A stretch of DNA of 64,000 bases from Atlantibacter hermannii (GCF_009907385.1 NZ_JAAATR010000018.1:186001-250000), one strand, 5' to 3'. Positions 20,388 to 32,613 are shown, counted from the stretch's first letter. Notes: generated by a model not told the origin, from the sequence alone. Translations and numbers: made by a program.

Positions 20388-20867
20388 ATGATCAGTCTGA
20401 TTGCGGCGCTCGCGGTGGATCGCGTTATCGGTATGGAAAATGCCATGCCATGGACGCTCCCCGCCGATCTCGCCTGGTTTAAACGTAACACCCTGAATAA
20501 GCCAGTCATTATGGGCCGTTTAACGTGGGAATCTATTGGCCGTCCGCTGCCGGGACGGAAAAATATCGTCGTCAGCAGCAAGCCGGGCACCGACGATCGC
20601 GTTGAGTGGGTGACGTCCATTGATGCAGCGCTCAGCGCCTGCGGCGATGCGGAAGAGATTATGGTGATTGGCGGCGGTCGTATCTACGAGCAACTGCTGC
20701 CGAAGGCACAGAAACTGTACCTCACCCATATTGATGCCGAAGTGGAAGGGGATACGCATTTCCCGGACTACGAGCCGGACGAATGGCAGTCGGTGTTCAG
20801 TGAGTTCCACGACGCGGATGAGAACAACTCTCACAGCTACTGTTTCGAAATTCTCGAGCGTCGTTAA
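20388..20867 (+). CDS. folA: Dihydrofolate reductase FolA
   Basis: Reduces dihydrofolate to tetrahydrofolate with NADPH; the target of trimethoprim. 159 residues, the E. coli length. It shows the N-terminal [15 protein letters not shown] with the Met20 loop (ENAMPW), the catalytic Asp27 in [12 protein letters not shown], the [17 protein letters not shown] cofactor block and [13 protein letters not shown]. Nothing suggests an altered, resistant enzyme: the usual substrate-contact residues are present. Single gene, convergent with apaH. Confidence 0.98.
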   Translation: MISLIAALAVDRVIGMENAMPWTLPADLAWFKRNTLNKPVIMGRLTWESIGRPLPGRKNIVVSSKPGTDDRVEWVTSIDAALSACGDAEEIMVIGGGRIYEQLLPKAQKLYLTHIDAEVEGDTHFPDYEPDEWQSVFSEFHDADENNSHSYCFEILERR

Positions 20868-20910
20868 TCGCTTTCGCCCCTGTCGTTGAGATAAGGGCGG
20901 ATGCGACGGG

Positions 20911-21765
20911 TCAGGAGGCGACAGCGGTGGCTTCGCCTTCACCCAAATCAAGTTGACGGTTAGACGGTTGTACAAACCAGGCTTTATCTTCCCAGCGCAG
21001 GCAGGTTAACGTGCCGCCCCAGCAACAGCCGGTGTCCAGCGCGTAAATTCCTTCCGGCGTACCTTTACCTTCCAGCGACGCCCAGTGACCAAAAGCAATG
21101 CTGTATTCGCGTGAAACCGGGCCAGGAATGGCGAACCAGGGTTTTAACGGCGCAGGCGCGCTTTCCGGGTTGTCCTTGCTGAACATATCAAGTTGCCCGT
21201 TCGGGAAGCAGTAACGCATCCGGGTAAACGCGTTGGTGATAAAGCGCAGCCGCGCCAGACCAGACAGTTCCGTTGACCAGTTGTTTGGCATATCGCCGTA
21301 CATCGCATCCAGAAACAGCGGGTAGCTGTCGCTGGAGAGCACCGCCTCGACGTCGCGGGCGCAGCTTTTGGCGGTAGCCAGATCCCATTGCGGCGTGATA
21401 CCGGCATGGGCCATCACCAGCTTTTTCTCTTCATCCACCTGCAACAGCGGCTGGCGACGCAGCCAGTTAATCAGCGCGTCGGCATCGGGTGCTTCCAGAA
21501 GCGGGTTCAGACGATCTTTAGGTTTATTGCGGCTGATCCCCGCGTAAACCGCCAGCAGATGGAGGTCGTGGTTGCCCAGCACCATACGCACGCTCTCGCC
21601 AAGGGAGCGCACCAGACGCAGCACATCCAGCGAACCGGGGCCACGGGCGACTAAATCGCCGGTCAGCCACAGCGTGTCGTTAGCCGGATTGAATTCGATA
21701 TGCTTTAACAGCGCTTGCAGTTCATCGTAGCAACCATGAACGTCGCCAATCAGATAAGTTGACAT
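20911..21765 (-). CDS. apaH: Diadenosine tetraphosphatase ApaH
   Basis: Symmetrically cleaves Ap4A to two ADP and removes NpnN caps from RNA 5' ends. Calcineurin-like metallophosphatase with [10 protein letters not shown] at residue 8, [15 protein letters not shown] near 37 and GNHDLHLLA near 64 as metal motifs. From the ATG at 21765 it is 284 residues (E. coli about 280); the open frame extends 25 codons further into apaG but the family N terminus is [10 protein letters not shown]. It begins 4 bp after the apaG stop and is the last gene of the lptD-surA-pdxA-rsmA-apaG-apaH series. Confidence 0.97.
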   Translation of the reverse strand: MSTYLIGDVHGCYDELQALLKHIEFNPANDTLWLTGDLVARGPGSLDVLRLVRSLGESVRMVLGNHDLHLLAVYAGISRNKPKDRLNPLLEAPDADALINWLRRQPLLQVDEEKKLVMAHAGITPQWDLATAKSCARDVEAVLSSDSYPLFLDAMYGDMPNNWSTELSGLARLRFITNAFTRMRYCFPNGQLDMFSKDNPESAPAPLKPWFAIPGPVSREYSIAFGHWASLEGKGTPEGIYALDTGCCWGGTLTCLRWEDKAWFVQPSNRQLDLGEGEATAVAS

Positions 21766-21769
21766 GTTA

Positions 21770-22147
21770 TCAATGAATGAGTGTTGGAACGCATAGACGG
21801 AAAACGGGTATGGCGACGCTGAACGTATTACCGTGCTCATCCACCATATGATAATGGCCTTCCATGGTGCCCAGCGGCGTTTCGATAACCGCGCCGCTGG
21901 TGTACTGAAATTCGCTGCCAGGGGCGATATGAGGCTGTTCGCCGACCACCCCTTCGCCCTGTACTTCTGTCTCCCGTCCGTTGCCGTTGGTGATTAACCA
22001 GTAACGGCCTAACAACTGGACAGGCGATCGCCCCAGATTGCGGATGGTCACGGTATAGGCAAACACGAAACGTTCTTCATCAGGAGACGATTGCGATTCA
22101 ATGTAAACGCTCTGAACCTGCACACAAACACGGGGCGAATCTAACAT
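21770..22147 (-). CDS. apaG: ApaG protein (fibronectin III-like fold)
   Basis: 125-residue cytosolic protein, the same length as E. coli ApaG. It carries the family signature [20 protein letters not shown] and the glycine-rich [14 protein letters not shown] pyrophosphate-loop-like motif. Mutants in Salmonella affect Co2+ resistance and Mg2+ efflux; the biochemical role is not settled. It starts 3 bp after rsmA ends, is followed at 4 bp by apaH, and is evidently translated from the same message. Confidence 0.95.
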   Translation of the reverse strand: MLDSPRVCVQVQSVYIESQSSPDEERFVFAYTVTIRNLGRSPVQLLGRYWLITNGNGRETEVQGEGVVGEQPHIAPGSEFQYTSGAVIETPLGTMEGHYHMVDEHGNTFSVAIPVFRLCVPTLIH

Positions 22148-22150
22148 AGC

Positions 22151-22972
22151 TTAGCTCTCCTTCGAGGGCAGATTATCAGCTAAATAATTGGCCAACTGAC
22201 AATATTGCGCGACCGAAATGTTTTCCGCGCGCAGCGCCGGGTCAATGCCCAGGCTTTCCAGCGCTTCCAGGCTGAACACATTGCCAAGGCTGTTGCGGAT
22301 GGTTTTACGGCGCTGGTTAAACGCTTCGGTGGTAATACGGCTCAGCAGGCGGATCTCTTTCACCGGATGCGGCAACGTGGTGTAAGGCACCAGGCGCACC
22401 ACGGCGGAATCCACTTTGGGCGGCGGAGTAAACGCTGTCGGCGGCACTTCCAGTACCGGGATAATCTGGCAGTAGTACTGCGCCATCACGCTTAACCGAC
22501 CATACGCCTTACTGTTCGGCCCTGCAACCAGACGATTGACCACCTCTTTCTGCAACATAAAGTGCATATCGGCAATCGCATCAGTATAGCTAAAGAGATG
22601 GAACATCAGCGGGGTAGAAATGTTGTACGGCAGGTTGCCGAAGACGCGCAGCGGCTGGCCCAGGGTACGGGACAATTCGCCGAAATCCATGGTCATGGCA
22701 TCCTGCTGATAAATGGTCAGCTTGGGCGCCAGGAACGGGTGGGTTTGCAGGCGGGCTGCCAGATCGCGGTCCAGTTCGATGACCGTCATCTTATCCAGAC
22801 GTTCGCCTACCGGCTCGGTTAATGCGCCAAGACCCGGGCCGATCTCGACCATTGCCTGGCCTTTTTGCGGATGAATGGCCGAAACGATGCTCTCGATCAC
22901 GAATTGATCGTTAAGAAAGTTTTGCCCAAAGCGTTTGCGGGCTAAATGACCCTGGTGAACTCGATTATTCAT
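22151..22972 (-). CDS. rsmA: 16S rRNA dimethyladenosine transferase RsmA (KsgA)
   Basis: SAM-dependent enzyme that dimethylates A1518 and A1519 of 16S rRNA, a late 30S assembly step; its loss gives kasugamycin resistance. 273 residues, as in E. coli. The order is: GQNFLND near residue 16, SAM motif [10 protein letters not shown] near 42, the catalytic NLPYNIS (about 113-119), and the C-terminal [12 protein letters not shown] helix. The ATG overlaps the pdxA stop by 4 bp. Confidence 0.97.
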   Translation of the reverse strand: MNNRVHQGHLARKRFGQNFLNDQFVIESIVSAIHPQKGQAMVEIGPGLGALTEPVGERLDKMTVIELDRDLAARLQTHPFLAPKLTIYQQDAMTMDFGELSRTLGQPLRVFGNLPYNISTPLMFHLFSYTDAIADMHFMLQKEVVNRLVAGPNSKAYGRLSVMAQYYCQIIPVLEVPPTAFTPPPKVDSAVVRLVPYTTLPHPVKEIRLLSRITTEAFNQRRKTIRNSLGNVFSLEALESLGIDPALRAENISVAQYCQLANYLADNLPSKES

Positions 22973-23964
22973 TGATTATTACTGTTAAAAACCATGCTGG
23001 TGGCGAGATTAAGCGCCGTGATAAAACTGCCCACATCGGCAGTCCCCTGGCCGGCCAGCTCAAGCGCGGTGCCGTGGTCGACCGAGGTACGAATAAAGGG
23101 TAGGCCGAGCGTAATATTCACCGCGCGACCAAAGCCCTGGTATTTTAGCACGGGCAGGCCCTGATCGTGGTACATCGCGAGTACCGCGTCGGCATGATCG
23201 AGATATTTGGGCTGGAAAAGCGTATCCGCCGGGAGCGGCCCGGTAAGGTTCATGCCTTTGGCGCGCATTTCGGTCAGCACCGGGATCAGGGTGTCGATCT
23301 CTTCAGTGCCCATATGCCCGCCTTCGCCTGCATGAGGGTTCAGGCCGCACACCAGAATGTGCGGGTGCGGGATGCCAAATTTGCTCTGCAAGTCGCTGTG
23401 CAAGATGGTGATAATTTCACACAGCAGCTCAGGGGTGATGGCGTCAGCAATGGCGCGCAGGGGCAAATGCGTGGTGGCCAGCGCCACGCGCAGCGTATCG
23501 GTGGCCAGCATCATCACCACTTTATGGCTGTGGGCGCGCTCTTCGAAAAATTCGGTATGGCCGGTAAACGGGATGCCGGCATCGTTAATAATGCCTTTAT
23601 GCACCGGGCCGGTGATCAGCGCGGCGAATTCGCCGTTGACGCACCCGTCGCAGGCGCGGGCTAAGGTCTCCACCACGTAATGGCTGTTCTCCACCGCCAG
23701 TTGCCCGGCGACGGACGGCGCGCGCAGTGACACCGGCAGCACGGTCAGCGACCCTTTTTGCTGGGGGCGCGGCGGCGTATCGGGCTGGAAGGGGTGGAGT
23801 GTAAGGGGGAGATTAAGCAGGCTGGCGCGAGCCTGAAGAAGTTGCGGGTCGGCGCAGACCACCAGTTCAACGGGCCAGTCGCGTTGCGCAAGCATCGCGA
23901 CCAGTTCCGGACCAATCCCGGCGGGTTCGCCGGGAGTGATTACCACACGCCAGGTGTCGGTCAT
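22969..23964 (-). CDS. pdxA: 4-hydroxythreonine-4-phosphate dehydrogenase PdxA
   Basis: NAD-dependent oxidation and decarboxylation of 4-phosphohydroxy-L-threonine in the DXP-dependent pyridoxal phosphate pathway. 331 residues (E. coli 329). Conserved blocks: [13 protein letters not shown] at the N terminus, [17 protein letters not shown] with a metal His, [17 protein letters not shown], and [15 protein letters not shown]. Its ATG shares one base with the surA stop (TAATG) and its own stop overlaps rsmA by 4 bp, so expression is tightly coupled. Confidence 0.97.
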   Translation of the reverse strand: MTDTWRVVITPGEPAGIGPELVAMLAQRDWPVELVVCADPQLLQARASLLNLPLTLHPFQPDTPPRPQQKGSLTVLPVSLRAPSVAGQLAVENSHYVVETLARACDGCVNGEFAALITGPVHKGIINDAGIPFTGHTEFFEERAHSHKVVMMLATDTLRVALATTHLPLRAIADAITPELLCEIITILHSDLQSKFGIPHPHILVCGLNPHAGEGGHMGTEEIDTLIPVLTEMRAKGMNLTGPLPADTLFQPKYLDHADAVLAMYHDQGLPVLKYQGFGRAVNITLGLPFIRTSVDHGTALELAGQGTADVGSFITALNLATSMVFNSNNQ

Positions 23965-25250
23965 TAGTTGCTCAGGACTTTGACGTAAGCGCTGGCGCGC
24001 TGTTCCTGCATCCAGGTTGCTGCTTCTTCCGAGAACTTACGGTTGAACAGCATCCGGTAAGCACGATCTTTTTGCGCCGCATCGGTCTTATCGACATTGC
24101 GGGTGTCCATCAGCTCAATCAGGTGCCAGCCGAAGGAGGAGTGCACCGGCGCGCTGATCTGGCCTTTTTGCAGCTTCATCAGCGCATCGCGGAATGCCGG
24201 ATCGTAAACGTCAGGGGATGACCAGCCCATATCGCCGCCCTGGTTAGCCGAGCCGGGATCCTGGGAGAATTCACGCGCTGCGGCGGCAAAACTGGTTTTC
24301 CCGCTCTTAATATCGGCAGCAATTTGTTCCAGCTTCATGCGCGCCTGATCGTCAGTCATGATCGGCGACGGACGCAACAGAATATGGCGAGCATGCACTT
24401 CAGTCACCGAAATGCTTTGCGACTGGCCGCGCAGATCGTTCACTTTCAGGATGTGGAAACCTACGCCTGAACGGATCGGGCCGACGACATCGCCTTTTTT
24501 CGCCGTGCTCAGTGCCTGGCCAAAGATAGACGGTAATTCCTGAATACGCCCCCAGCCCATCTGACCGCCTTTCAGGGCCTGTTGGTCTGCGGAGTAAGCA
24601 ATCGCTAATTTACCGAAGTCGCCGCCGTTTTTGGCCTGGTCGACAATTGAGCGAGCCTGGCTTTCCGCTTCGCCAACCTGGTCTGCCGTCGGGTTTTCCG
24701 GTAACGGGATCAGGATGTGGCTCAGATTCAATTCAGTGCTGGCGTCGTTCTGGCTGCCCACCTGCTGCGCAAGAGATTCGACTTCCTGCGGCAGTATGGT
24801 GACGCGACGGCGCACTTCGTTATTACGCACTTCGGAGATCGTCATCTCTTTACGAATCTGATTCCGGTAAGTGTTGTAGTTGAGACCATCATAGGCCAGA
24901 CGACTACGCATCTGGTCCATCGTCATATTGTTCTGTTTAGCGATATTGGCGATAGCCTGATCGAGCTGCTCATCGCTAATTTTCACGCCCATTTTCTGGC
25001 CCATCTGCAGGATAATTTGGTCCATGATCAGACGTTCAAGAATTTGATGACGCAGGGTTGTATCATCAGGAAGCTGTTGGCCAGCCTGGCCCGCATTGAG
25101 CTTCACGGATTGCATCAGACCATCAACGTCACTTTCCAGCACCACGCCGTTATTCACGACGGCGGCGACTTTATCGACAACCTGCGGCGCAGCGAAACTG
25201 GTATTCACCACCAGGGTGAGTCCAAGAAGCAGCGTTTTCCAGTTCTTCAT
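23964..25250 (-). CDS. surA: Periplasmic chaperone / peptidyl-prolyl isomerase SurA
   Basis: Periplasmic chaperone that carries outer-membrane proteins, LptD among them, to the BAM complex. The ATG at 25250 gives 428 residues, the E. coli length, and begins with a signal peptide cut after SFA-A (near 20). An N-terminal chaperone domain (21-170) is followed by two parvulin domains: P1 from [11 protein letters not shown] (about 170-280) and P2 from [13 protein letters not shown] (about 281-390), then a C-terminal helix. The open frame reaches 15 codons upstream, without a ribosome site. It lies 48 bp after lptD. Confidence 0.97.
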   Translation of the reverse strand: MKNWKTLLLGLTLVVNTSFAAPQVVDKVAAVVNNGVVLESDVDGLMQSVKLNAGQAGQQLPDDTTLRHQILERLIMDQIILQMGQKMGVKISDEQLDQAIANIAKQNNMTMDQMRSRLAYDGLNYNTYRNQIRKEMTISEVRNNEVRRRVTILPQEVESLAQQVGSQNDASTELNLSHILIPLPENPTADQVGEAESQARSIVDQAKNGGDFGKLAIAYSADQQALKGGQMGWGRIQELPSIFGQALSTAKKGDVVGPIRSGVGFHILKVNDLRGQSQSISVTEVHARHILLRPSPIMTDDQARMKLEQIAADIKSGKTSFAAAAREFSQDPGSANQGGDMGWSSPDVYDPAFRDALMKLQKGQISAPVHSSFGWHLIELMDTRNVDKTDAAQKDRAYRMLFNRKFSEEAATWMQEQRASAYVKVLSN

Positions 25251-25298
25251 ACCTTTTCCATTATGATTAATCGCAAAGCGGAGTCTATACATCAAGGC

Positions 25299-27692
25299 TT
25301 ACAGCGAGCTTTGATACGGCAGAATATTCGAACGCAACATCTGCTGAGTGCCGAGACCGTAGTTCGAACTCAGGCCACGCAGTTCAACGTTGAAACCAAA
25401 CACATTGTCGTACTTGCTCTGGTCTTTTTCCCAACCGTTAATTTTCCGCTCGTAACCGACGCGGATGGCATAACAGCAGGAGCTATACTGCACGCCCAGC
25501 ATCTGGTCAGCCGGTTTCTTCGCATTGGTGTCATAGTAGTACGCGCCTACTACTGACCAGCGATCGACAATCGGCCAACTTGCCGTGGCGCCAACCTGGG
25601 AGATGCCGTCCTTATACTGGGTCGCCTCAGAGAACGATGGCAATGTCGCCTGAATATACTCCGGGCTGGCATAGCGATAGTTCAATTGCATCAAGCGGTC
25701 TTCGTCGCGGCGGTATTCAATGGCGCTACTGCCGGTAGCGACATTATCCAGACGGGTGTCGTACTGGACGCCACCGCGCAGGCCCCAACGATCCGAGATG
25801 CGCCAGTAGGTATCCGCCGCCCACAGGATAGAGCCGGTTTTCTTATCTTTTTCCCAGTTGATATCTTCATCACCGGTACGGGACTCGGTGAAATAGTAGA
25901 TTTGACCCACAGAAACGTTAAAACGTTCAATCGCTTCTTGATCATAAATACGCGACGTCACGCCTGTGGTTATCTGGTTCGCTGAGGCGATGCGATCCAG
26001 ACCGCCGTATGAGCGATCGCGGAACAGACCTGAGTAATCTGATTGAAGCAGCGCAGAATCGTAATTGTTGATACCGCTTTGGTCGCGATAGGGCACATAC
26101 AAGTATTGCGCACGCGGTTCCAGGGTCTGGGTATACCCTTCTGACCAGTCCAGATCGCGCTCAAAAACCATTTTACCGTCAATTTTAAACTGCGGTAGGG
26201 TGCGCGTTTCGGACGATTTTAGCTTCTGCGCGCTCTCGGCAGCCTGCAAGTTCTGCTTAGAAGGATAATAGAGCGCCGAATTTGCCGCGTAGTTCTGGTA
26301 GCGTTCGATATTATCCTGCTGATAATGCGTCGCCATTAACTTGGCTTCGGTATTGATGCTGATCCAGTCATTCGACAGAGGCAGGTTAATTACCGGCTCG
26401 ATATGCAGACGCGTTGCTTCCGGATAACTTTCGTTAACGTTAACAAACTTCACCGCCTGAGCGTAAACGCGCGTATCGAACGGGCCAACGTCATTCTGAT
26501 ACCAGTTCACGTCCAGTTGAGGTTCCGCGCCATAGGTATTGCCCGATGCAGTATCGAAAACCTGGAATTTTTTGGTGGAAACCGTAGCGTCAAAGTTTTG
26601 GATAGCGTAACCGACGCTGAATTTCTGCGTGGCGTAGCCATCGGTGCTGGAGCCGTAGGTGGAACTAAAATCATTGAAATAATACGGGTCGCTGACTTTG
26701 GTGAAGTCAACGTTGAAACGCCAAACCTGGTTCATTACCCCGCTGTGGTTCCAGTAATAGAGCCAGCGATGCTCGTCTTTTTCGGCAGGATGCTCGTCCT
26801 GAAACCGGTCGTCGGAACCCAGGTAGTCAAATTCCATTAAACCTGCGCCCGCCTGGGTCAGATAGCGGAATTCGTTCTGCCACTGGGTTCCGCGCTTCTC
26901 CATATAATTCGGCGTAATGGTGGCGTCAAAGTTAGGGGCAATGTTCCAGTAATAAGGCAGCGAGAACTGCAGGCCATTGTTGGTACTGTATTTGGCATTC
27001 GGGATCAAAAAGCCTGATCGACGTTTATCGCCCACCGGGAGCTGCAAATAGGGGCTATAGAAAATCGGCACCGGGCCCAGCTTAAACCGGGCGTTCCAGA
27101 TTTCTGCGACCTGCTCTTCGCGGTCGTGGATCACTTCGCTGCCTACCACGCTCCAGGTGTCCGAACCCGGCAGACAGGAGGTAAAGGTGCCGTTTTCCAG
27201 AATGGTGTAGCGGTTTTCACCGCGCTGCTTCATCACGTCCGCCGTTCCGCGGCCCTGACGTCCCACCATCTGATAATCGCCTTCCCAGACATTGGTATCT
27301 TTGGTGTTCAGGTTCGTCCAGGCTTTTGGTCCTTTGAGGATCACTTGATTATCGTCGTAGTGGACGTTGCCCAGAGCGTCGACGGTGCGCACGGGATCCG
27401 GTTGGCCGTCGACTTGTTTTTGATGCAGTTGGACTTCATCCGCCTGCAGGCGGCTGTTGCCCTGTTGGATATCCACGTTGCCGCCAAACACGGCGTTGTC
27501 CGGATAATCGCCTTGCGCGCTATCGGCATTAATCGTGACTGGCTGGCTGTTCGGATCCCCTTCCACCAGGGGGCGATTGTAGCTGGGCACGCCAAGCATA
27601 CATTGTGAAGCGAGGTCTGCAGCCATACCGTGTTGGCTATAGAGGGCTGCGCCAATCATGGTGGCCAGCAAGGTGGGAATACGTTTTTTCAT
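25299..27692 (-). CDS. lptD: LPS-assembly outer-membrane protein LptD
   Basis: Essential 26-strand outer-membrane barrel that, plugged by LptE, inserts lipopolysaccharide in the outer leaflet. The ATG at 27692 gives 797 residues (E. coli 784): a signal peptide [14 protein letters not shown] ending at MAA, a periplasmic beta-jellyroll OstA domain (to about 225) and the barrel. The disulfide cysteines are present: SQCM, TSCLPG and the SSCCYA pair near 725. The extra length lies mainly in one extracellular-type loop encoded at about 26200-26325 (40 residues where E. coli has about 21). First gene of the lptD-surA-pdxA-rsmA-apaGH run. An upstream GTG/ATG extension to 27749 is unlikely. Confidence 0.97.
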   Translation of the reverse strand: MKKRIPTLLATMIGAALYSQHGMAADLASQCMLGVPSYNRPLVEGDPNSQPVTINADSAQGDYPDNAVFGGNVDIQQGNSRLQADEVQLHQKQVDGQPDPVRTVDALGNVHYDDNQVILKGPKAWTNLNTKDTNVWEGDYQMVGRQGRGTADVMKQRGENRYTILENGTFTSCLPGSDTWSVVGSEVIHDREEQVAEIWNARFKLGPVPIFYSPYLQLPVGDKRRSGFLIPNAKYSTNNGLQFSLPYYWNIAPNFDATITPNYMEKRGTQWQNEFRYLTQAGAGLMEFDYLGSDDRFQDEHPAEKDEHRWLYYWNHSGVMNQVWRFNVDFTKVSDPYYFNDFSSTYGSSTDGYATQKFSVGYAIQNFDATVSTKKFQVFDTASGNTYGAEPQLDVNWYQNDVGPFDTRVYAQAVKFVNVNESYPEATRLHIEPVINLPLSNDWISINTEAKLMATHYQQDNIERYQNYAANSALYYPSKQNLQAAESAQKLKSSETRTLPQFKIDGKMVFERDLDWSEGYTQTLEPRAQYLYVPYRDQSGINNYDSALLQSDYSGLFRDRSYGGLDRIASANQITTGVTSRIYDQEAIERFNVSVGQIYYFTESRTGDEDINWEKDKKTGSILWAADTYWRISDRWGLRGGVQYDTRLDNVATGSSAIEYRRDEDRLMQLNYRYASPEYIQATLPSFSEATQYKDGISQVGATASWPIVDRWSVVGAYYYDTNAKKPADQMLGVQYSSCCYAIRVGYERKINGWEKDQSKYDNVFGFNVELRGLSSNYGLGTQQMLRSNILPYQSSL

Positions 27693-28055
27693 ACGTGTTA
27701 TTCGTTGTTCCGTCATCAGTGGCCTGTCCCCGTCATCGTTCAGGATCAAGAATGCATCGCGCGCCTGGTCGCACGTGAGCGTAGATGCAACCTGAAAGAA
27801 TCAAAAGGGTATAGCGCTGGCAAACGGTCAGAGACTAACTGACTCGTCACCACAGCGCCAGTGTTAATCCTGCCCGCTTTCGAGCCTGTTTGTTAGGCAC
27901 GGCTTTGAATGACGGGTATGATAAAGCAAATTATAGGCTATGTCCCGCAGTTGACCGTCGCGTCAACGCCGGGCTAAAAGACCCTGCTGGCGCGTAAAAC
28001 ATGCGTCAATAAGGGAATATCGCCTGTCCAGCAAGCCTGACGATTTGGGGAGTCT
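27693..28055. other. Divergent intergenic region lptD/djlA
   Basis: 363 bp holding the promoters of the leftward lptD and rightward djlA. In E. coli lptD has sigma-70 and sigma-E promoters here; a TCTGA element resembling a sigma-E -10 is visible on the minus strand near 27830, but I found no matching GGAAC -35, so I do not assign it. No gene or repeat was seen. Confidence 0.4.
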
Positions 28056-28871
28056 ATGCAGTATTGGGGAAAAATAGTTGGCGTGGCGATGGCCCTGATG
28101 ATGGGCGGTGGCTTCTGGGGTGTGGTATTAGGTTTGCTGATCGGTCACTTTTTTGACAAAGCGCGCAGTCGGCGAATGGCGTTTTTTAGCACGCAGCAAC
28201 AGCGGCAATCGCTGTTTTTCACCACCACATTTGAAGTCATGGGCCATCTCACCAAATCAAAAGGGCGCGTGACGCAGGCCGATATCCATATGGCGTCCCT
28301 GTTTATGGATCGTATGGATCTGCATGGCAATTCGCGCATCGCCGCGCAGAATGCTTTTCGCGTCGGCAAAGAGCCAGGCTACCCGCTGCGTGAAAAAATG
28401 CGCCAGCTGCGCGGCATCTGTTTTGGCCGTTTCGATTTAATTCGGATGTTTCTGGAAATTCAGATCCAGACGGCGTTTGCCGACGGGTCGCTGCATCCCA
28501 ACGAACGCGAAGTGCTGTACGTCATCGCCGAAGAGTTGGGGATTTCCCGCACCCAGTTCGATCAATTCCTGCGCATGATGCAGGGCGGCGCGCAGTTTAG
28601 CGGCGGCGGCCAGCAGGGGCAACAGCAGGGGCCGTGGCAGCACGCGCCTCAGGGCCCGACGCTGGAAGACGCCTGCAACGTGCTGGGGGTCAAACCAAAC
28701 GATGAGCCGACCACCATCAAGCGCGCATATCGGAAATTGATGAGCGAACACCACCCGGACAAACTGGTCGCTAAAGGGTTGCCGCCAGAAATGATGCAGA
28801 TGGCGAAGCAGAAAGCGCAGGAAATTCAAAAGGCTTACGATCTGATTAAAACCACCAAAGGGTTTAAATAA
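28056..28871 (+). CDS. djlA: Membrane-anchored DnaJ-like co-chaperone DjlA
   Basis: Type III inner-membrane J-protein that stimulates DnaK and, when overproduced in E. coli, induces colanic acid through the Rcs system. 271 residues, the E. coli length. One N-terminal membrane segment with glycine motifs (residues 6-30) is followed by a TerB-like helical domain (about 55-180), a Gln/Gly-rich linker (about 186-208) and a C-terminal J domain with the HPD motif in SEHHPDKL near residue 235. It is followed by a strong terminator. Confidence 0.97.
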   Translation: MQYWGKIVGVAMALMMGGGFWGVVLGLLIGHFFDKARSRRMAFFSTQQQRQSLFFTTTFEVMGHLTKSKGRVTQADIHMASLFMDRMDLHGNSRIAAQNAFRVGKEPGYPLREKMRQLRGICFGRFDLIRMFLEIQIQTAFADGSLHPNEREVLYVIAEELGISRTQFDQFLRMMQGGAQFSGGGQQGQQQGPWQHAPQGPTLEDACNVLGVKPNDEPTTIKRAYRKLMSEHHPDKLVAKGLPPEMMQMAKQKAQEIQKAYDLIKTTKGFK

Positions 28872-28874
28872 TGG

Positions 28875-28913
28875 ATAGCCGTGGCCTTCGTGATGAAGGC
28901 CACGGCTATTTTC
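28875..28913 (+). terminator. Intrinsic terminator after djlA
   Basis: Perfect 15-bp stem (28875-28889 with 28895-28909) and 5-nt loop, followed by TTTTC. It lies between convergent djlA and rluA and touches the rluA stop, so it may work on both transcripts. Confidence 0.85.
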
Positions 28914-29565
28914 AGAAATCGACAGGTGCGCGGAAGGTCATCGCACTGCCGAATTTAGGATGGGTGATGGTCAGCGTCCGGGCATGCAGCAGCAGTCGCG
29001 GCGCCAGCGCTAAGGCTTCTGGGGTGGCGTAGAAACGATCCCCTAAAATCGGGTGGCCCAGCGCCAGCATATGTACCCGCAATTGATGGGAACGCCCGGT
29101 AATCGGCTTCAGCAGCACGCGCGCAGTGTTATCCTCGCCATACTCCAGCACTTCATACTCGGTTTGCGCCGCCTTGCCGGTTTCATAACACACCTTCTGC
29201 TTCGGACGGTTCGGCCAGTCGCAGATCAGCGGCAAGTCCACCAGCCCTTTCTCCGGCGGATGGCCCCATACCCGGGCCACATACTGCTTGCTGGGCTCGC
29301 GCTCGCGAAACTGACGCTTCAGTTCGCGCTCGGCGGCTTTGGTCAGCGCCACCACGAGCACGCCGCTGGTCGCCATATCCAGACGATGCACCGATTCCGC
29401 CTGCGGATAATCGCGCTGAATGCGCGTCATCACGCTGTCTTTGTGCTCTTCAAGCCGGCCGGGTACAGAGAGCAGCCCGCTCGGCTTATTAACCACCATG
29501 ATATGGTCGTCCTGGTACAGGACGACCAGCCAGGGATCGGTTGCAGGATGATAGGCTTCCAGCAT
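28912..29565 (-). CDS. rluA: Dual-specificity rRNA/tRNA pseudouridine synthase RluA
   Basis: Makes pseudouridine at position 746 of 23S rRNA and position 32 of several tRNAs. 217 residues (E. coli 219). It has the RluA-family catalytic motif HRLDMATSG with the catalytic Asp near 63, the preceding NKPSGLLSVPGR, and the GRSHQLRVHM motif near 160. It is 12 bp downstream of rapA on the same strand, so the two are probably co-transcribed. Confidence 0.97.
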   Translation of the reverse strand: MLEAYHPATDPWLVVLYQDDHIMVVNKPSGLLSVPGRLEEHKDSVMTRIQRDYPQAESVHRLDMATSGVLVVALTKAAERELKRQFREREPSKQYVARVWGHPPEKGLVDLPLICDWPNRPKQKVCYETGKAAQTEYEVLEYGEDNTARVLLKPITGRSHQLRVHMLALGHPILGDRFYATPEALALAPRLLLHARTLTITHPKFGSAMTFRAPVDF

Positions 29566-29577
29566 AGTGTTTCCCGG

Positions 29578-32484
29578 TTACTGATGCGTGACGACGATCA
29601 GGCGCAGCGCGTCCAGCCGCCAGCTTGCTTCATTGAGGCTTGCCAGCACCTGCTCGCGGTTGCTTTCAATCGCCGCGAGCTCATCGTCGCGGATATTGGG
29701 GTTGACCGCTTTCAGGGCTTCCAGACGCGACAGCTCGGCAGACAGTTTCTCATCCGCCTCTTCGCGCGCCGTTTTGATTAACGCCTGCGCCGCGCTTTCT
29801 ACCTTGCTTTCCGCCAGTTGCAGAATGGCATGCACGTCCTGCTGCACCGCGTTCACCAGTTTGCTGCTGGTGTGACGGTTTACCGCGCTGAGCTGACGGT
29901 TGAAGCTTTCAAACTCCACCTGGGCGGCGAGGTTAGTGCCGTTTTTATCCACCAGCATGCGGATCGGCGTCGGCGGCAGGAAGCGGTTAAGCTGCAATTG
30001 CTTCGGCGCTTTGGCCTCCACCACATAGATCAGCTCAAGCAGCAGCGTGCCCACCGGCAGCGCTTTGTTTTTCAGCAGCGACAGCGCGCAGCTGCCGGTA
30101 TCGCCGGAGAGGATCAAATCCAGGCCGTTGCGGATCAACGGGTGTTCCCAGGTGATGAACTGGGCGTCTTCGCGGGACAGCGCCACATCGCGGTTAAAGG
30201 TGATGGTGCAACCGTCTTCCGGCAGGCCCGGGAAATCCGGCACCAGCATATGGTCGGACGGGGTCAGCACAATCATATGTTCGCCGCGATCGTCCTGATT
30301 GATGCCGATGATATCAAACAGGTTCATGGCGAAGTTCACCAGGCCGGTATCGTTATCCTGCCCGGCGATAGATTCCGCCAATGCCTGCGCCTGCTCGCCG
30401 CCGTTGGAGTTGATTTCCAGCAGGCGGTCACGGCCCTGTTCCAGTTGGGCTTTTAACGCATCATGCTGTTCGCGGCATGACGCGATCAGCGCATCGAAGC
30501 CTTCCGTTTCTTCCGGCGCGGCCAGATAGTTGATCAGCTCGTTATAAACGCTGTCGTAAATGGTGCGGCCCGTCGGGCAGGTATGTTCGAATGCGTCCAG
30601 CCCTTCGTGATACCAGCGCACCAGCACCGACTGGGCGGTTTTTTCCAGCCACGGCACCAGGATCTGGATATCGTGCGCCTGGCCGATGCGATCCAGACGG
30701 CCAATACGCTGTTCCAGCAGATCCGGGTTAAACGGCAGGTCGAACATCACCAGATGGCTGGCGAACTGGAAGTTACGGCCTTCAGAGCCGATTTCAGAAC
30801 ACAACAGCACCTGCGCGCCGGTGTCTTCCTCTGAGAACCACGCCGCCGCGCGGTCGCGCTCGACAATCGACATCCCTTCATGGAACACCGCTGCGCGAAT
30901 GCCTTCACGCTCGCGCAGCACCTGCTCAAGCTGCAACGCCGTGGTGGCTTTGGCGCAGATCACCAGCACTTTCTGCGAACGATGGCTGGTAAGGTAACCC
31001 ATCAGCCAGTCAACGCGCGGATCAAAGTTCCACCAGGTGCCGGTATCGCCTTCAAACTCCTGATAAATCTGCTCCGGATAGAGCATGTCGCGGGCGCGCT
31101 CTTCGGCAGATTTACGTGCGCCCATAATCCCGGAGACTTTGATTGCCGTCTGATACTGCGTCGGCAGCGGCAGTTTAACGGTATGCAGTTCGCGCTTCGG
31201 AAAGCCTTTAACGCCGTTACGGGTGTTGCGGAACAGCACGCGGCTGGTGCCGTGGCGATCCAGCAGCATAGAAATCAGCTCCTGACGCGCGGCTTCCGCG
31301 CCGTCGCGGGTGCTGTTAGCGGTTTGCAGCAGCGGCTCGATATCCTGCTCGCCAATCAAATCGCTCAGGGTATTCAGCTCGTCATTGGAGAGCGGTTTGC
31401 CAGCCAGCAGCATGGCGACGGCGTCCGCCACCGGGCGGTAGTTTTGCTGTTCTTCGACAAATTGTTCGAAATCGTGGAAGCGGTTCGGATCCAGCAGGCG
31501 CAAGCGGGCGAAGTGGCTCTCCAGCCCCAGCTGTTCCGGCGTCGCGGTCAACAGCAGTACGCCAGGCACCTGGGCCGCCAGTTGCTCAATTGCCAGATAT
31601 TCACGGCTCGGCGCGTCTTCGCTCCACACCAGATGGTGGGCTTCATCCACCACCATCAAATCCCATTCGGCGTCGCACAGATGCTCAAGACGCTGCTTAT
31701 TGCGGCGCACAAAATCCAGCGAACAGATCACCAGCTGTTCGGTTTCGAACGGGTTATCGGCGTCGTGCTGGGCTTCGGCGTAGCGATCGTCGTCAAACAG
31801 CGCGAAACGTAAATTAAAGCGGCGCAGCATCTCCACCAGCCACTGGTGTTGCAGGGTTTCCGGCACCACGATCAGCACGCGTTCCGCCGCGCCCGCCAGC
31901 AGCTGCTGATGAATAATCATGCCTGCTTCGATGGTTTTACCCAACCCCACTTCATCTGCCAGCAGCACGCGTGGCGCATGGCGGCGGCCCACGTCATTGG
32001 CGATGTGCAACTGGTGCGGGATCAGGTTGGTGCGCTGGCCGCGCAGTCCGCTCCACGGCATGCGGTACTGCTCGCTCTGGTAGCGGCGGGCGCGAAAGCG
32101 CAGGGCGAAGCGATCCATCCGGTCGATTTGCCCTGCGAACAGGCGGTCCTGCGGTTTACTGAACACCAGCTTGCTGTCGAGGAACACTTCACGCAGCGTG
32201 ACGTTCTCCTCCTGGGTATCAAGGCGGGTTCCGGTATAGGCGAGCAGCCCGTTTTCTTCAGCGACATCGTCCACTTTCAACTGCCAGCCGTCGTGGCTGG
32301 TAATGGTGTCGCCGGGGTTGAACATCACGCGGGTGATGGGAGAATCATTACGGGCATACAGACGGTTTTCGCCGGTAGCAGGGAAAAGCAAAGTGACCAT
32401 ACGCGCATCCAGCGCTACCACGGTTCCTAATCCAAGTTCGCTTTCCGTGTCGCTAATCCAACGTTGACCAAGTGTAAAAGGCAT
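29578..32484 (-). CDS. rapA: RNA polymerase-associated ATPase RapA (HepA)
   Basis: Swi2/Snf2-family ATPase bound to RNA polymerase; it helps recycle polymerase stalled after transcription. The ATG at 32484 gives 968 residues, as in E. coli, starting with [20 protein letters not shown], a Tudor-like pair of N-terminal domains. Walker A is [12 protein letters not shown] near residue 177, the DEAH box [10 protein letters not shown] near 280, and motif VI is [11 protein letters not shown] near 600; a spacer and C-terminal domain follow. A 22-codon upstream extension lacks support. Confidence 0.97.
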   Translation of the reverse strand: MPFTLGQRWISDTESELGLGTVVALDARMVTLLFPATGENRLYARNDSPITRVMFNPGDTITSHDGWQLKVDDVAEENGLLAYTGTRLDTQEENVTLREVFLDSKLVFSKPQDRLFAGQIDRMDRFALRFRARRYQSEQYRMPWSGLRGQRTNLIPHQLHIANDVGRRHAPRVLLADEVGLGKTIEAGMIIHQQLLAGAAERVLIVVPETLQHQWLVEMLRRFNLRFALFDDDRYAEAQHDADNPFETEQLVICSLDFVRRNKQRLEHLCDAEWDLMVVDEAHHLVWSEDAPSREYLAIEQLAAQVPGVLLLTATPEQLGLESHFARLRLLDPNRFHDFEQFVEEQQNYRPVADAVAMLLAGKPLSNDELNTLSDLIGEQDIEPLLQTANSTRDGAEAARQELISMLLDRHGTSRVLFRNTRNGVKGFPKRELHTVKLPLPTQYQTAIKVSGIMGARKSAEERARDMLYPEQIYQEFEGDTGTWWNFDPRVDWLMGYLTSHRSQKVLVICAKATTALQLEQVLREREGIRAAVFHEGMSIVERDRAAAWFSEEDTGAQVLLCSEIGSEGRNFQFASHLVMFDLPFNPDLLEQRIGRLDRIGQAHDIQILVPWLEKTAQSVLVRWYHEGLDAFEHTCPTGRTIYDSVYNELINYLAAPEETEGFDALIASCREQHDALKAQLEQGRDRLLEINSNGGEQAQALAESIAGQDNDTGLVNFAMNLFDIIGINQDDRGEHMIVLTPSDHMLVPDFPGLPEDGCTITFNRDVALSREDAQFITWEHPLIRNGLDLILSGDTGSCALSLLKNKALPVGTLLLELIYVVEAKAPKQLQLNRFLPPTPIRMLVDKNGTNLAAQVEFESFNRQLSAVNRHTSSKLVNAVQQDVHAILQLAESKVESAAQALIKTAREEADEKLSAELSRLEALKAVNPNIRDDELAAIESNREQVLASLNEASWRLDALRLIVVTHQ

Positions 32485-32613
32485 ATCTGTTCGGCTCTGG
32501 TTAATAATTTGCAGGCAATAGTATGACCACCGCGAAAGTTCGCGGTGCATTTAATTGGGAATCAGAATAGGAAAGGGCGCTATGGTACTGGATGGTAACG
32601 CGTTCGTCACCTG

